Numbered from the stretch's first letter, positions 10,162-19,866 are shown. The stretch: 27,738 nucleotides of DNA from Burkholderiaceae bacterium (GCA_947374315.1 CANCBK010000018.1:1-27738), one strand, 5' to 3'. Notes: generated from the letters alone by a model not told the origin. Program-made: numbers and translations.

Positions 10162-11460
10162 TTATAAAGGTTTTGCAGAATCTAAGCAGCGCTTATGTTC
10201 TACGTGGTACGCAAACTCATCCATGTAATGCTTCAACATGCCTCTCACAGGCATTGCGGCAGCATCACCTAAGGCGCAAATCGTACGACCCTGAATGTTC
10301 GCCGCTACATCATTCAGCAAATCCAAATCTTCTGGGCGGCCCTCACCATGCTCAATGCGATGGACGATACGCCACAACCAGCCTGTACCCTCGCGACATG
10401 GAGTGCACTGACCACAAGACTCTTCATGATAGAAATAAGACAGACGCTCTAAAGCGCGCACCATGCAGCGGGTTTCATTCATTACGATAACTGCGCCAGA
10501 TCCCAGCATTGAGCCTGCTTTTGCAATACTGTCGTAATCCATAGTCAGCTCCATCATCTGAGCGCCAGGAACTACAGGAGAAGAAGATCCGCCAGGAATC
10601 ACCGCTTTCAATGGGATGCCATCACGCATACCGCCCGCGAGCTTTAATAACTCAGAAAACGGGGTGCCCAATGGAATCTCGTAATTGCCTGGATAAGTAA
10701 CATCGCCAGAAATAGAGAAAATCTTCGTACCGCCGTTGTTTGGCTTACCCAACTCCAAATACGCTGGGCCGCCAATTGCCATGATGAATGGCACGGCAGC
10801 AAATGTTTCGGTATTGTTAATCGTGGTTGGCTTGCCGTACAAACCAAAACTCGCTGGGAATGGTGGCTTAAAGCGAGGTTGACCCTTCTTACCTTCAAGC
10901 GACTCTAGCAATGCCGTTTCTTCTCCGCAAATGTACGCACCCCAACCTGGAGCTGCATGCAGTTGGAAGTTGAAATCACTTCCCATAATCTTGTCGCCGA
11001 GGTACCCAGCAGCACGAGCCTCTTCAAGCGCCTCTTCGAAACGAGAATAGACTTCCCAGATTTCACCATGAATATAGTTGTAACCCGTTGTAATGCCCAT
11101 GGTGTACGCACCAATAATCATGCCTTCAATCAAAGCATGTGGGTTGTAACGCATGATGTCGCGGTCCTTAAACGTACCGGGCTCACCCTCGTCACTATTA
11201 CAAACTAAATATTTTTGTCCCGGAAATTGACGGGGCATAAAGCTCCACTTCAACCCCGTTGGAAAGCCTGCGCCTCCACGACCACGCAGCGATGAAGCTT
11301 TTAATTCCGCAATGATGGCGTCTGGCGCAATCTTTTCATTGATGATGCGAGCTAACTGCTGATATCCGCCGCGACTTTCATAATCCTTTAAACGCCAGTT
11401 CTCGCCATTCAAACCAGCCAGAATCAAAGGTTTAATGTGTCTATCGTGCAAGCTAGTCAT
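10162..11460 (-). CDS. nuoF: NADH-quinone oxidoreductase subunit F (NADH- and FMN-binding)
   Basis: A 432-residue flavoprotein subunit that oxidises NADH and passes electrons to cluster N3. The FMN/NADH glycine-rich loop [10 protein letters not shown] lies at residues 60-69, [14 protein letters not shown] at 87-100 and [17 protein letters not shown] at 174-190. The N3 [4Fe-4S] ligands are C349, C352, C355 (CGQCTPC) and C395 (TICALGD). Its ATG overlaps the nuoE stop by four bases, so the two subunits of the NADH-dehydrogenase module are probably translationally coupled. Length and motifs are standard. Confidence 0.98.
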   Translation of the reverse strand: MTSLHDRHIKPLILAGLNGENWRLKDYESRGGYQQLARIINEKIAPDAIIAELKASSLRGRGGAGFPTGLKWSFMPRQFPGQKYLVCNSDEGEPGTFKDRDIMRYNPHALIEGMIIGAYTMGITTGYNYIHGEIWEVYSRFEEALEEARAAGYLGDKIMGSDFNFQLHAAPGWGAYICGEETALLESLEGKKGQPRFKPPFPASFGLYGKPTTINNTETFAAVPFIMAIGGPAYLELGKPNNGGTKIFSISGDVTYPGNYEIPLGTPFSELLKLAGGMRDGIPLKAVIPGGSSSPVVPGAQMMELTMDYDSIAKAGSMLGSGAVIVMNETRCMVRALERLSYFYHEESCGQCTPCREGTGWLWRIVHRIEHGEGRPEDLDLLNDVAANIQGRTICALGDAAAMPVRGMLKHYMDEFAYHVEHKRCLDSAKPL

Positions 11461-11963
11461 ACCGCTTTCCCTTCTGCACGGAGCTCATTTAATAGGGCAT
11501 CAATTTTTTCTTTGCTCATGAAACTACACATCCGCTTGTTATTCACCAACATCACTGGAGAATCACCGCAAGCGCCCATACACTCACCCTCTTTCAAGGT
11601 AAATGTGCCACAAGGGGTTGTCTCGTTGTAGCCAATGCCCAATGTTTCTTTTAAATAGGTTGCCGCAGTTTCGCCATGGGTTAACTGGCAAGGTAAGTTC
11701 GTACAAATCACCAACTTGTATTTACCAATCGGCTTGGTGTCATACATATTGTAGAAAGTGGCCACTTCATCCACCGCAATGGTTGGCATCTCTAAAATTT
11801 CAGCAACAGTCGCAATCACCTCCGGTGAAACCCAACCCACTTCGGTTTGGGCCGCAATTAAAGCGGCCATCACAGCGGACTGCTTATGTTCTGGGGGATA
11901 TTTCGCGACATTATGCGCAATCTCTGCGAGCGTTTTATCGGATAGTTGAAGCGTTGTTGTCAT
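11457..11963 (-). CDS. nuoE: NADH-quinone oxidoreductase subunit E ([2Fe-2S])
   Basis: A 168-residue 24-kDa-type subunit with a thioredoxin-like C-terminal domain binding the N1a [2Fe-2S] cluster. The four ligands are C87 and C92 (ICTNLPC) and C128 and C132 (ECMGACG). The N-terminal helical part contains [18 protein letters not shown]. It partners NuoF, whose start codon overlaps its stop by four bases. The gap to the upstream nuoD is 23 bases. Confidence 0.98.
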   Translation of the reverse strand: MTTTLQLSDKTLAEIAHNVAKYPPEHKQSAVMAALIAAQTEVGWVSPEVIATVAEILEMPTIAVDEVATFYNMYDTKPIGKYKLVICTNLPCQLTHGETAATYLKETLGIGYNETTPCGTFTLKEGECMGACGDSPVMLVNNKRMCSFMSKEKIDALLNELRAEGKAV

Positions 11964-11986
11964 GAATTAATCCTTGGCGCGCCAAA

Positions 11987-13240
11987 TTAGCGGTCAATCT
12001 CCCCGAACACAATATCTTGGGTACCAATAATGGTTACAGCATCAGCCAACATGTGGCCACGTGACATCTCATCCATTGCGGAAAGATGCACAAATCCTGG
12101 TGCACGAATCTTCATGCGGTATGGCTTATTGGCACCATCGGAAATTAAGTAAATGCCGAACTCGCCTTTAGGATGCTCAACAGCAGAATACGCCTCGCCA
12201 TTAGGAACATGCATACCTTCAGTAAACAGTTTGAAGTGATGGATCAACTCTTCCATATTGGTTTTCATATCCACGCGCTTCGGCGGAGACACTTTATGGT
12301 TGTCACTCATGACAGGACCATCGTTTGCTTTTAACCACGCAACACACTGCTTAATGATGCGATTGGATTGACGCATCTCTTCCATGCGAATCAAATAACG
12401 ATCATAAGAATCGCCATTGACGCCAACCGGAATATCAAAGTCCAGCTTGTCATAAGTCTCGTAAGGCTGCTTTTTACGCAAGTCCCACTCAATGCCAGAA
12501 CCACGCAACATAGGGCCAGTAAAGCCGAGCTGCAAAGCACGCTCAGGAGAAACTACACCAATACCCACTAGACGTTGTTTCCAGATACGGTTATCCGTCA
12601 AGAGGTTGCAATACTCATCTACGTTAGCATCAAATCCGCTACTGAACTGCTCAATAAAATCGAGCAATGTGCCACTGCGGTTTTCATTCAAACGCTTGAT
12701 CGCAGATGCACTGCGAATCTTGGACTTAGAATGCTGTGCCATCTGCGTTGGTAAGTCCCGGTAAACGCCACCCGGGCGATAGTAGGCAGCATGCATACGC
12801 GCGCCAGAAACGGCTTCGTACATATCAAAAATATCTTCACGATCGCGGAAGGCATATAAGAACACGGCCATGGCACCAACGTCCAAGCCGTGACACCCAA
12901 TCCACAGCAAATGGTTCAACAAGCGAGTTAACTCATCAAACATCACGCGAATATATTGCGCACGCAAAGGTACATCCACTTGCAGCAATTTTTCAATTGC
13001 CATCACATAAGCATGCTCATTGGACATCATGGAAACATAATCCAAACGATCCATATATGGAACGTTCTGAATCCAAGTGCGTGTCTCTGCTAATTTTTCA
13101 GTAGCGCGGTGCAGTAAACCAATGTGCGGATCAGCGCGCTGGATCACTTCACCATCGAGCTCTAACACTAGGCGTAATACGCCGTGTGCCGCAGGATGCT
13201 GAGGGCCAAAATTGAGGGTGTAGTTCTTGATTTGTGCCAT
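11987..13240 (-). CDS. nuoD: NADH-quinone oxidoreductase subunit D (49-kDa type)
   Basis: A 417-residue peripheral subunit, descended from NiFe-hydrogenase large subunits, that together with NuoB forms the quinone-reducing site. H19 in GPQHPAAHG and Y68 in RLDYVS are 49 residues apart, the same spacing as the quinone-site His38 and Tyr87 of Thermus Nqo4. The C-terminus [12 protein letters not shown] is the usual ending. It is separate from nuoC (three bases upstream), unlike the fused nuoCD of E. coli, which fits alpha- and betaproteobacterial complex I. Confidence 0.98.
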   Translation of the reverse strand: MAQIKNYTLNFGPQHPAAHGVLRLVLELDGEVIQRADPHIGLLHRATEKLAETRTWIQNVPYMDRLDYVSMMSNEHAYVMAIEKLLQVDVPLRAQYIRVMFDELTRLLNHLLWIGCHGLDVGAMAVFLYAFRDREDIFDMYEAVSGARMHAAYYRPGGVYRDLPTQMAQHSKSKIRSASAIKRLNENRSGTLLDFIEQFSSGFDANVDEYCNLLTDNRIWKQRLVGIGVVSPERALQLGFTGPMLRGSGIEWDLRKKQPYETYDKLDFDIPVGVNGDSYDRYLIRMEEMRQSNRIIKQCVAWLKANDGPVMSDNHKVSPPKRVDMKTNMEELIHHFKLFTEGMHVPNGEAYSAVEHPKGEFGIYLISDGANKPYRMKIRAPGFVHLSAMDEMSRGHMLADAVTIIGTQDIVFGEIDR

Positions 13241-13243
13241 AGC

Positions 13244-13843
13244 TTAGACTGGACCTCCGTACTGCTCTTCGCGCACGATGCGTGGCGTAATTTCACGCGC
13301 TTCAATCGTGACGGGCTGATACACAACACGCTTTAACTCTGGGTCGTAACGCATTTCAACATTGCCAGAGATTGGGAAATCTTTTCTGAATGGATGGCCA
13401 ATGAATCCATAGTCTGTCAAAATGCGACGCAAGTCTTCATGTCCATCAAACAAGATGCCATAGAGGTCAAATGCCTCACGCTCAAACCAGTTGGCGGCAG
13501 CCCAAACCGGGGTGAGCGAGGCAACTACTGGATAGCCATCTTCCAGTGCAAATACGCGAACACGTAAACGCCAGTTATGCGCCAATGACAAGAGATGGGT
13601 TACAGCAGCAAAGCGCTGGCCACCCCACTGCCCATCACGAAAATCCTGGTAATCTACACCACATAAATCAATCAATTGCTCGAATGCCAATGAAGGCTCA
13701 TCACGCAAAAGCATGGCGGATTCTAAGTAGGTCTCTGCATGCAAAACCACGGTCACTTCACCCAAAGCGATTTCTATTGACTGAGCACGCTTGCCTAGAA
13801 CTTTTTCTAGATTGGCGGCAAGTTGAACTAAACGATCTGACAT
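13244..13843 (-). CDS. nuoC: NADH-quinone oxidoreductase subunit C (30-kDa type)
   Basis: A 199-residue soluble subunit that packs against NuoD and carries no cofactor. The family signatures are [12 protein letters not shown] at residues 119-130 and GHPFRKDFP at 149-157. The C-terminus ends REEQYGGPV. It follows nuoB by three bases and precedes nuoD by three bases, typical of the tightly packed nuoBCD segment. The start [17 protein letters not shown] is at 13843. Confidence 0.97.
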   Translation of the reverse strand: MSDRLVQLAANLEKVLGKRAQSIEIALGEVTVVLHAETYLESAMLLRDEPSLAFEQLIDLCGVDYQDFRDGQWGGQRFAAVTHLLSLAHNWRLRVRVFALEDGYPVVASLTPVWAAANWFEREAFDLYGILFDGHEDLRRILTDYGFIGHPFRKDFPISGNVEMRYDPELKRVVYQPVTIEAREITPRIVREEQYGGPV

Positions 13844-13846
13844 GGT

Positions 13847-14329
13847 TTAAGCCTTCCGCGCAATCGTGCTTGTACGAGCGATCTTGGATTGCAACTGAAT
13901 GATTCCGTAGATCAACGCTTCTGCAGTTGGAGGGCAGCCAGGAACATAAATATCCACCGGCACGATGCGGTCGCAACCGCGGACTACTGAATATGAATTA
14001 TGGTAATAACCGCCACCATTGGCACAAGAGCCCATGGAGATAACCCATCGGGGCTCGGGCATTTGATCATAGACCTTGCGAAGTGCTGGCGCCATCTTAT
14101 TGCATAAAGTTCCAGCAACGATCATGAGGTCGGACTGACGAGGAGATGGACGGAAGACCACGCCAAAGCGATCTAAGTCATAGCGAGATGCGCCCGCATG
14201 CATCATTTCTACAGCACAGCAAGCAAGACCAAACGTCATTGGCCATAGAGAGCCGTTTCGCGTCCAGTTAATTAACTGGTCCGCAGTAGTAGTAACAAAT
14301 CCTTCTTTGAGAACGCCTTCTAATGCCAT
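13847..14329 (-). CDS. nuoB: NADH-quinone oxidoreductase subunit B (cluster N2)
   Basis: A 160-residue subunit holding the terminal [4Fe-4S] cluster N2, which reduces quinone. The ligands are C37 and C38 (LACCAVEM), C102 (GSCANGGG) and C132 ([10 protein letters not shown]), spaced as in E. coli C63, C64, C129 and C158. The frame is open upstream to 14455, but those extra 42 codons overlap nuoA and have no family resemblance, so the ATG at 14329 ([11 protein letters not shown]), six bases after nuoA, is the real start. Confidence 0.97.
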
Positions 14330-14334
14330 ATCTA

Positions 14335-14694
14335 TCACTCCCAGTCGAGAGCGCCCTTTTTCCAGATATATACAAAGCCCACGATGAATTCCAAAAGGAA
14401 GATCACCATAGAGGCATATCCAAACCAACCAATATCGCGCAAAGCTACGCCCCATGGAAACAGGAATGCAGTTTCCAGGTCAAATAAAATAAAGAGAATA
14501 GCGATCAGGTAATAGCGCACGTCGAACTTCATACGCGCATCTTCAAAAGCTTCAAAGCCGCACTCGTATGGCGACAGTTTTTCAGCATCTGGCTTAGAGG
14601 GAGCCAAGATCTTTCCGAGGAACATGGGAACTAAACCAACCCCGATACCTACAAGGATAAAAAGCAGAACAGGAAAGTAATTAGCGAGATTCAA
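14335..14694 (-). CDS. nuoA: NADH-quinone oxidoreductase subunit A, TTG start
   Basis: A small ND3-type membrane subunit, 119 residues from the chosen TTG at 14694 (read as [12 protein letters not shown]). It has three predicted helices and the conserved matrix-side loop [20 protein letters not shown], which closes over the quinone cavity, plus the motif [14 protein letters not shown]. The TTG is preceded by AGGA five bases upstream, and homologues start MNLA, so this start is preferred over a second in-frame TTG at 14721 that would add nine residues. No ATG start is available. It opens the 14-gene operon, 109 bases after tRNA-Leu. Confidence 0.93.
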
Positions 14695-14699
14695 AATGG

Positions 14700-14703
14700 T
14701 CCT
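14700..14703 (-). promoter_or_regulatory. Ribosome-binding site deciding the nuoA TTG start
   Basis: AGGA on the minus strand, five bases before the TTG at 14694. This spacing supports the inner TTG over the one at 14721, which has no comparable site. Confidence 0.6.
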
Positions 14704-14803
14704 GAGTCGTTTGTCCGACAAATCATAAGAGACAACAAATTATCAATTATTCCACTACGTAAAACCTTGATTTACAGCATAAACCCCTACAAATTCTGCA
14801 ATT

Positions 14804-14888
14804 TGGTGCCGACGGCGAGACTCGAACTCGCACAGCCTAAGCCACTACCCCCTCAAGATAGCGTGTCTACCAATTTCACCACGTCGGC
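14804..14888 (-). tRNA. tRNA-Leu (anticodon GAG)
   Basis: An 85-base class II tRNA including an encoded CCA end. The acceptor arms GCCGACG (14888-14882) and CGTCGGC (14814-14808) pair fully. The D arm contains GGTGAAATTGGTAGAC. The anticodon arm is CTATC-TTGAGGG-GGTAG with GAG in the loop, reading CUC and CUU. A long variable arm follows, then a T arm with GTTCGAGTC. It lies between secG and nuoA on the same strand, an arrangement reminiscent of secG-leuU in E. coli, so it may be processed from a secG-nuo precursor. Confidence 0.97.
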
Positions 14889-14930
14889 ATCTTGCAAAAC
14901 TTGTCAATTCTACTGCATTGCACTTCTGAT

Positions 14931-14951
14931 CTACCCCGAAAATAGGGGTAG
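14931..14951. repeat. Perfect 7-bp inverted repeat between secG and tRNA-Leu
   Basis: CTACCCC and GGGGTAG flank a 7-base AT-rich loop. No T-run follows on either strand, so it is not a classical terminator. It may be a processing or stabilising hairpin in the secG-tRNA transcript; that role is inference. Confidence 0.5.
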
Positions 14952-14973
14952 GAAGCACCTAAATAGCACTTTT

Positions 14974-15318
14974 TTATTTTGGAACGGCTGGCTTAGTAGG
15001 ATCCTGAACTGGTGCCACTGGTGTAGCTGGAGCAACCACAGGGGCAACGGTTCCAGACAAAATACCAGGGCTAACTTCCTTCTTATTACCGATCCAAGTA
15101 ATACCTAAAGTGCAGACAAAGAAAACGCCTGCAAAAATAGCGGTTGTGTGTGACAGGAAATTAGCCGAGCCACTGGCGCCAAATAGGCTGCCCGAAGATC
15201 CAGAGCCAAAAGCGGCACCCATATCAGCGCCCTTACCCTGCTGAAGCAACACGAGCAAGATCACAGCCAAAGCTGAAATTACCTGCAAAACGATCAATAA
15301 AGTCTTAAACCATTCCAT
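14974..15318 (-). CDS. secG: Protein translocase subunit SecG
   Basis: A 114-residue subunit of the SecYEG protein-export channel. It has two hydrophobic helices, one near residues 3-24 (LLIVLQVISALAVILLVLLQ) and one near 55-75 (TTAIFAGVFFVCTLGITWIG). Between them is the conserved cytoplasmic segment QQGKGADMGAAFGSGSSGSLFGASG. The C-terminus is an Ala/Pro/Val-rich tail, common in betaproteobacterial SecG. GGAG lies seven bases before the ATG. It follows tpiA by 22 bases and precedes tRNA-Leu, the usual order in this group. Confidence 0.97.
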   Translation of the reverse strand: MEWFKTLLIVLQVISALAVILLVLLQQGKGADMGAAFGSGSSGSLFGASGSANFLSHTTAIFAGVFFVCTLGITWIGNKKEVSPGILSGTVAPVVAPATPVAPVQDPTKPAVPK

Positions 15319-15340
15319 GGCTTATCTCCAAATAAAAAAT

Positions 15341-16099
15341 CTAGGCCTGACAAATAGCGAGAAAATCCTGTGGGTTCAATGACGCACCCCCAATCAATCC
15401 GCCATCAATATCTGGCATTGCAAACAGTTCAACGGCATTATCAGGTTTAACGCTGCCGCCGTACAAAATTCCCACATGGGAAGCTACATCCTCATCAAAC
15501 TCAGCCAACTGCAAACGAATTGCCCGATGCATATCCTGGGCAATCTGGGCGCTAGCAACCTTACCTGTGCCGATAGCCCAAATAGGCTCATAGGCAATCA
15601 AACAATCTGCAAGTCGATCCTGCAATACGGCCACCTGCTTTGAAATTTGGCCTCGCACCACCTCCACCTCGCGACCGGAGTTCCGCTCATCAGCAGATTC
15701 ACCAACGCAAATCACCGGAGTCATACCGCAATCAAGCACCTGCAACGCCTTTTCAGCAACCTGCTCATCAACCTCTTGATGGTGCTGGCGGCGTTCAGAG
15801 TGACCCACAATCACATAAGCACAGCCCAATTCTTTGAGCATGGATGCAGCAACCTCGCCGGTATAGGCTCCAGCAGCGTAAGCCGATGCATCTTGAGCGC
15901 CTAGGCTTAAAAAAGCCAAGGAACAGTCACGGATCAAATCACTACACTGCGCTAAATAAGGCGCCGGAACGCAAACTGAATACTTGCGACCTGCAGGCAT
16001 CCCTTGCTCCATGCCACGACAAACGGTTTTAACCCAGTCAGCATTGGCTGCCAGGCTGCCATTCATTTTCCAGTTACCTATAACAGTGAGTGGGCGCAT
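15341..16099 (-). CDS. tpiA: Triose-phosphate isomerase
   Basis: Interconverts dihydroxyacetone phosphate and glyceraldehyde-3-phosphate in glycolysis and gluconeogenesis. The 252-residue protein has all catalytic residues: N9 and K11 (GNWKMNG), H100 (VGHSERR) and E171 (AYEPIWAIGTGK), with the flexible loop 6 at about 172-182 and phosphate-binding YGGSV (213-217) and GGLIGGAS. Length is normal. The stop of the upstream oxidoreductase lies 17 bases before its ATG, and secG follows; no clear Shine-Dalgarno sequence precedes this start. Confidence 0.97.
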   Translation of the reverse strand: MRPLTVIGNWKMNGSLAANADWVKTVCRGMEQGMPAGRKYSVCVPAPYLAQCSDLIRDCSLAFLSLGAQDASAYAAGAYTGEVAASMLKELGCAYVIVGHSERRQHHQEVDEQVAEKALQVLDCGMTPVICVGESADERNSGREVEVVRGQISKQVAVLQDRLADCLIAYEPIWAIGTGKVASAQIAQDMHRAIRLQLAEFDEDVASHVGILYGGSVKPDNAVELFAMPDIDGGLIGGASLNPQDFLAICQA

Positions 16100-16116
16100 G
16101 AAATCTAGATCAATAC

Positions 16117-17115
16117 TTAAACAGTTAAAACAATCTTGCCGACATGCTCAGAAGACTCCATCAGACGATGGGCATCTGCCGCTTGATCCAGGCTAAATGT
16201 TTTATAAATCACTGGCTTTAATTTGCCCGCATCTAGCAACGGCCAAATACGAGCGTGTAGCTGTTGCGTAATTTGCTTCTTAAAAGAAACTGGTCGGGGG
16301 CGCAAAGTTGAGCCCGTAATAGTTAAACGACGACGCAGAATTTGCCCCGTATTCACTTCGGCCTTAGAGCCACCCATGATGGCAATGATGACAATGCGAC
16401 CATCATCAGCCAAACAATCAATTTCTTTTTGTACGTAATTACCGGTAACCATGTCAAGAACGACATTCACACCCTTGCCATCGGTCGCCTTCTTTACCTC
16501 TTCTACAAAATCTTGTGTCTTGTAGTTAATGGCTAAGTCCGCGCCTAGAGCAACGCAAGCAGCGCACTTCTCATCTGTGCCAGCAGTAACAAAGACTTTA
16601 TGACCTAATGCTTTGGCAATTAAAATCGCAGTCACACCGATACCGCTAGATCCACCTTGAACTAACAAAGTCTCGCCTTCAGATAACTCGCCGCGCATGA
16701 AGACGTTGCTCCAAACGGTGTAGAAGGTTTCAGGCAACGCGGCAGCCTCTTGATCAGTAAAACCATTTGGGTAAGGCAAGCACTGCGCAATTGGAGCGGT
16801 GCACAATTCCGCATAACCACCACCCTGCACTAGCGCACATACCTTATCGCCGAGCTTGAGACCAAACAGATTGTCAGCGTGATCTAAATCACCGCCAACA
16901 ATCTCACCAGCCACTTCGAGACCAGGAATATCAGATGCGCCCGCTGGAACTGGGTAATGGCCTTTGCGCTGCAAAACATCCGGGCGGTTAATCCCGGCGG
17001 CAATTACCTTAATCAAAATCTCGCCAGTCCCGGCAGCTGGAGCCACTGGATCTGGACGAGTGGCAGGCACCAACATTTCTGGTGCGCCAAACTCTTTGAT
17101 TTCCATTACGCGCAT
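16117..17115 (-). CDS. NAD(P)H quinone oxidoreductase, PIG3/zeta-crystallin type (MDR family)
   Basis: A 332-residue medium-chain dehydrogenase/reductase without structural or catalytic zinc ligands, as in quinone oxidoreductases. It has the N-terminal GroES-like domain (to about residue 120) and a Rossmann domain with GGSSGIG at 154-160; NADPH preference is inferred from the family. Segments such as AAGINRPDVLQRKGHYP and IPGLEVAGEIV match the PIG3 subgroup. The likely role is one- or two-electron reduction of quinones, but the physiological substrate cannot be told from sequence. GAGAG lies seven bases before the ATG at 17115. It sits 30 bases downstream of pnp. Confidence 0.88.
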   Translation of the reverse strand: MRVMEIKEFGAPEMLVPATRPDPVAPAAGTGEILIKVIAAGINRPDVLQRKGHYPVPAGASDIPGLEVAGEIVGGDLDHADNLFGLKLGDKVCALVQGGGYAELCTAPIAQCLPYPNGFTDQEAAALPETFYTVWSNVFMRGELSEGETLLVQGGSSGIGVTAILIAKALGHKVFVTAGTDEKCAACVALGADLAINYKTQDFVEEVKKATDGKGVNVVLDMVTGNYVQKEIDCLADDGRIVIIAIMGGSKAEVNTGQILRRRLTITGSTLRPRPVSFKKQITQQLHARIWPLLDAGKLKPVIYKTFSLDQAADAHRLMESSEHVGKIVLTV

Positions 17116-17145
17116 GTGAAAACTCTCGCTCTCTAACTAAAAGAC

Positions 17146-19314
17146 TTAAGCGGTTTCGCCAGATGCTGGAGCTACTTCAACCACAGCCTCTGTTGCGCCA
17201 GCCAAAGGAGCAATCGTGCCACCCTCATCAGCCATTGCAGCTTTGAGAGATAAACGCAAACGACCACGCTCATCAGCGGCTAATAATTTCACACGAACGA
17301 CTTGGCCTTCTTGCAAGTAATCTTTAACTTCTTTTACACGCTCATTCGAAATTTCAGAGATATGCAAGAGTCCATCTTTACCCGGAAGAATATTTACCAA
17401 AGCACCGAATTCAAGCAACTTCACAACTGGGCCTTCGTAGATCTTGCCTACTTCAGCTTCAGCGGTAATGCCTTCAATGCGGGCCTTCGCCTCAGCCATG
17501 CCTTCAGCACTAGTGGAAGCGATTGTTACAGTACCGTCATCTTTAATATCAATGCTGCAACCAGTTTCTTTGGTCAAGGCCTGAATAGTTGCGCCGCCCT
17601 TGCCGATAACTTCACGAATCTTGTCTGGATGAATCTTGAAAGAAACCATCCGTGGAGCATGAGCAGACAATTCAGTGCGAACTGAACCCATCGCCTCTTG
17701 CATCTTGCTCAAAATATGCAAGCGACCTTCTTTAGCCTGAGCCAAAGCAACCTGCATAATTTCCTTAGTAATACCTTGAACTTTAATGTCCATTTGCAAA
17801 GCAGTAATACCGTTAGCAGTACCTGCTACTTTGAAGTCCATATCACCTAAGTGATCCTCATCACCTAAGATATCGGTCAACACAGCAAAACGGTTGCCAT
17901 CCAAGATCAAGCCCATTGCTACACCAGCAACGTGCGCCTTCACTGGAACGCCAGCGTCCATCATTGCCAAGCAACCACCGCAAACGGAAGCCATGGATGA
18001 AGAGCCATTGGACTCGGTAATTTCTGAAACCACACGAATGCTGTATGCAAAATCTTCTGCACTTGGCAATACTGGAATCAAAGCGCGCTTAGCCAAACGA
18101 CCATGGCCAATCTCGCGACGCTTAGGACTACCTACACGACCTGTTTCGCCAGTGGCAAACGGAGGCATGTTGTAGTGGAACATGAAGCGATCACGGTACT
18201 CACCTTCAAGCGCATCAATAATCTGCTCATCACGCGCGGTACCCAAAGTAGCAACTACGAGAGCCTGTGTTTCACCACGAGTAAACAATGCTGAACCGTG
18301 TGTACGTGGCAATACGCCATTACGAATTTCAATTGGACGAACAGTACGTGTATCGCGACCATCAATACGTGGCTCGCCATTTAAGATCTGGCTGCGAACA
18401 ATCTTCGCTTCGATTTCAAACAAAATGTCATTCACGGCAACAGCATCAACATCACCCTCTTCAGTCAACTTAGCCATCACTGATTTGGTAATTTCTTTGA
18501 GCTTGTCTGAACGCGCGCCTTTTTGACGAATTTGATATGCTTCGCGCAATGGGCCTTCAGCCAAAGCAGTGACTTTAGCGATGAATGGCTCATCCTTAGC
18601 GGCGGCAGTCCAATCCCACTCAGGCTTGCCAGCTTCAGCAACCAATTCATTAATTGCGTTGATGGCAGTTTGCATTTGGTCGTGGCCGTATACAACAGCG
18701 CCCAACATAATCTCTTCCGATAACTGATTAGCTTCAGACTCAACCATCAATACAGCAGCCTGTGTACCAGCTACGATCAAATCGAGTTCGCTGGTAGCTT
18801 GCTCTGAACGAGTTGGATTCAAGAGATACTGACCATTTGCGTAGCCAACGCGCGCAGCGCCTACGGGACCAGCAAACGGAATACCTGAGATAGCCAAGGC
18901 TGCAGAAGCGGCGATCAATGCAGGAATATCAGAAGGCACATCTGGGTTGATAGACAGCACATGAATCACTACTTGAACTTCGTTCAAGAAACCTTCTGGG
19001 AATAATGGGCGCAATGGACGGTCGATCAAACGGGAGATTAATGTCTCGCCTTCTGATGGACGACCTTCACGGCGGAAGAAGCCACCAGGAATTTTTCCTG
19101 CGGCATAGGTTTTTTCTAGGTAATCAACAGTCAATGGGAAAAAAGACTGTCCTGGCTTAGCTGATTTAGAAGCAACTACTGTACCCATTACTACAGTGTC
19201 ATCAACGTTAACAATGACGGCACCACCCGCTTGACGAGCAATCTCACCTGTTTCGATGGTTACTTGATGGTTACCCCATTGAAAACTCTTTACTGCTTTA
19301 TTAAATATAGACAT
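17146..19314 (-). CDS. pnp: Polyribonucleotide nucleotidyltransferase (PNPase)
   Basis: A 3'-to-5' phosphorolytic exoribonuclease of the RNA degradosome, 722 residues. It has two RNase PH domains; the second contains the metal-binding acidic stretch [19 protein letters not shown] domain follows at about residues 556-615 (GxxG as GKGG at 571-574), then an S1 domain at about 622-692 and a short Ala-rich tail. The ATG at 19314 ([14 protein letters not shown]) is chosen because GGAG lies nine bases before it; an upstream in-frame GTG at 19338 would place that site inside the gene. The structured leader suggests autoregulation with RNase III, as in E. coli. Confidence 0.97.
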   Translation of the reverse strand: MSIFNKAVKSFQWGNHQVTIETGEIARQAGGAVIVNVDDTVVMGTVVASKSAKPGQSFFPLTVDYLEKTYAAGKIPGGFFRREGRPSEGETLISRLIDRPLRPLFPEGFLNEVQVVIHVLSINPDVPSDIPALIAASAALAISGIPFAGPVGAARVGYANGQYLLNPTRSEQATSELDLIVAGTQAAVLMVESEANQLSEEIMLGAVVYGHDQMQTAINAINELVAEAGKPEWDWTAAAKDEPFIAKVTALAEGPLREAYQIRQKGARSDKLKEITKSVMAKLTEEGDVDAVAVNDILFEIEAKIVRSQILNGEPRIDGRDTRTVRPIEIRNGVLPRTHGSALFTRGETQALVVATLGTARDEQIIDALEGEYRDRFMFHYNMPPFATGETGRVGSPKRREIGHGRLAKRALIPVLPSAEDFAYSIRVVSEITESNGSSSMASVCGGCLAMMDAGVPVKAHVAGVAMGLILDGNRFAVLTDILGDEDHLGDMDFKVAGTANGITALQMDIKVQGITKEIMQVALAQAKEGRLHILSKMQEAMGSVRTELSAHAPRMVSFKIHPDKIREVIGKGGATIQALTKETGCSIDIKDDGTVTIASTSAEGMAEAKARIEGITAEAEVGKIYEGPVVKLLEFGALVNILPGKDGLLHISEISNERVKEVKDYLQEGQVVRVKLLAADERGRLRLSLKAAMADEGGTIAPLAGATEAVVEVAPASGETA

Positions 19315-19323
19315 TCTGATCTT

Positions 19324-19327
19324 CTCC
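19324..19327 (-). promoter_or_regulatory. Ribosome-binding site deciding the pnp start
   Basis: GGAG on the minus strand, nine bases before ATG 19314. It would lie within the coding sequence if the GTG at 19338 were used, so it favours the shorter protein. Confidence 0.7.
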
Positions 19328-19362
19328 AAATTGTTCACGTAAAACCCACATGGATTGCACGC

Positions 19363-19392
19363 TTGTCGTGGGATAAAGCAGTGTCACGACAA
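19363..19392 (-). promoter_or_regulatory. pnp leader hairpin (proximal)
   Basis: TTGTCGTG (19363-19370) and CACGACAA (19385-19392) form a perfect 8-bp stem with a 14-base loop, 48 bases upstream of the pnp start. There is no T-run, so it is not a terminator. It may be a second structural element of the pnp leader; the function is inferred from its position. Confidence 0.55.
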
Positions 19393-19416
19393 CACTGGAG
19401 CGTTTGAAGATCACAA

Positions 19417-19481
19417 GGGATGCCATTCCAGGGAGGCACTGAGTCTACAAACTCAGAAACTCATTGGAATGACACTATCCC
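19417..19481 (-). promoter_or_regulatory. Long pnp leader stem-loop, candidate RNase III site
   Basis: On the minus-strand RNA, GGGAU pairs with AUCCC, then after a 3-base bulge GUCAUUCCA pairs with UGGAAUGGC (nine pairs), then GAG with CUC, and CUGAGU with ACUCAG around a 6-base loop. One position is a C-A mismatch on the plus strand but a G-U pair in minus-strand RNA, which points to the minus transcript. In E. coli the pnp leader has an RNase III-cut stem-loop in the same place, used for PNPase autoregulation. Cleavage here is inference. Confidence 0.6.
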
Positions 19482-19506
19482 CTACACAAATAATCTTGAA
19501 GCGCTC

Positions 19507-19568
19507 AAAAAACATGCCATCCACTTAAGACTGATTCTGTTACGAAACAATCCTAAGAAAGATGGCAT
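19507..19568 (-). terminator. rpsO terminator: long stem-loop followed by six U
   Basis: GATGGCAT (19568-19561) and ATGCCATC (19521-19514) on the minus strand form an 8-bp base stem. Above a small internal loop a further ten or so pairs follow, including G-U pairs that exist only in minus-strand RNA. One G and then six T (19512-19507) come directly after the stem. It begins 18 bases past the rpsO stop. The structure fits a rho-independent terminator with partial read-through into pnp, like t1 between E. coli rpsO and pnp. Confidence 0.7.
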
Positions 19569-19585
19569 TGCAATACAGATAAGAA

Positions 19586-19855
19586 TTACTTACGGAGACC
19601 TAACTTCTCGATCAATGCGCGATAGCGACCCAAATCCTTGCCCTTGAGGTAATCCAAGAGGCGGCGACGGCGTGAAACCATCTTCAACAAGCCACGACGG
19701 CTGTGATGGTCTTTAGCGTTAGCTTTAAAATGGGGGGTTAATTCATTGATGCGGGCTGTAAGCAATGAAACTTGAACTTCAGGGCTACCCGTATCGTTTG
19801 CGCTGCGCGCGTTTTCTTTGACGATTTCCGCCGTTTTAATATCAGCAACTGCCAT
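19586..19855 (-). CDS. rpsO: 30S ribosomal protein S15
   Basis: An 89-residue primary 16S rRNA-binding protein of the small-subunit platform. Family sequence includes [20 protein letters not shown], the HHSRRGLL segment contacting helices 20-22 of 16S rRNA, and [12 protein letters not shown] near the C-terminus. The ATG at 19855 ([12 protein letters not shown]) is chosen because GGAG ends seven bases upstream; the ATG at 19861 leaves only one base of spacing. The next gene downstream is pnp, the order conserved across proteobacteria. I could not recognise an S15-binding pseudoknot in the leader. Confidence 0.98.
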   Translation of the reverse strand: MAVADIKTAEIVKENARSANDTGSPEVQVSLLTARINELTPHFKANAKDHHSRRGLLKMVSRRRRLLDYLKGKDLGRYRALIEKLGLRK

Positions 19856-19862
19856 TTTCATA

Positions 19863-19866
19863 CTCC
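19863..19866 (-). promoter_or_regulatory. Ribosome-binding site deciding the rpsO start
   Basis: GGAG (in AAGGAG) is seven bases before ATG 19855 but only one base before ATG 19861, so the inner ATG is the real start. Confidence 0.7.

Noticed and set aside
14330..14455. 42-codon upstream extension of nuoB
   Set aside because: Overlaps nuoA in another frame and has no similarity to NuoB; the ATG at 14329 matches the family start.
14902..14907. TTGACA on the minus strand just upstream of tRNA-Leu, as a promoter -35 box
   Set aside because: A matching -10 box would have to lie inside the tRNA, so it cannot drive the tRNA gene.
14767..15108. Plus-strand open frame across tRNA-Leu and the end of secG
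   Set aside because: Its most protein-like part is the antisense translation of the tRNA, a well-known false gene.
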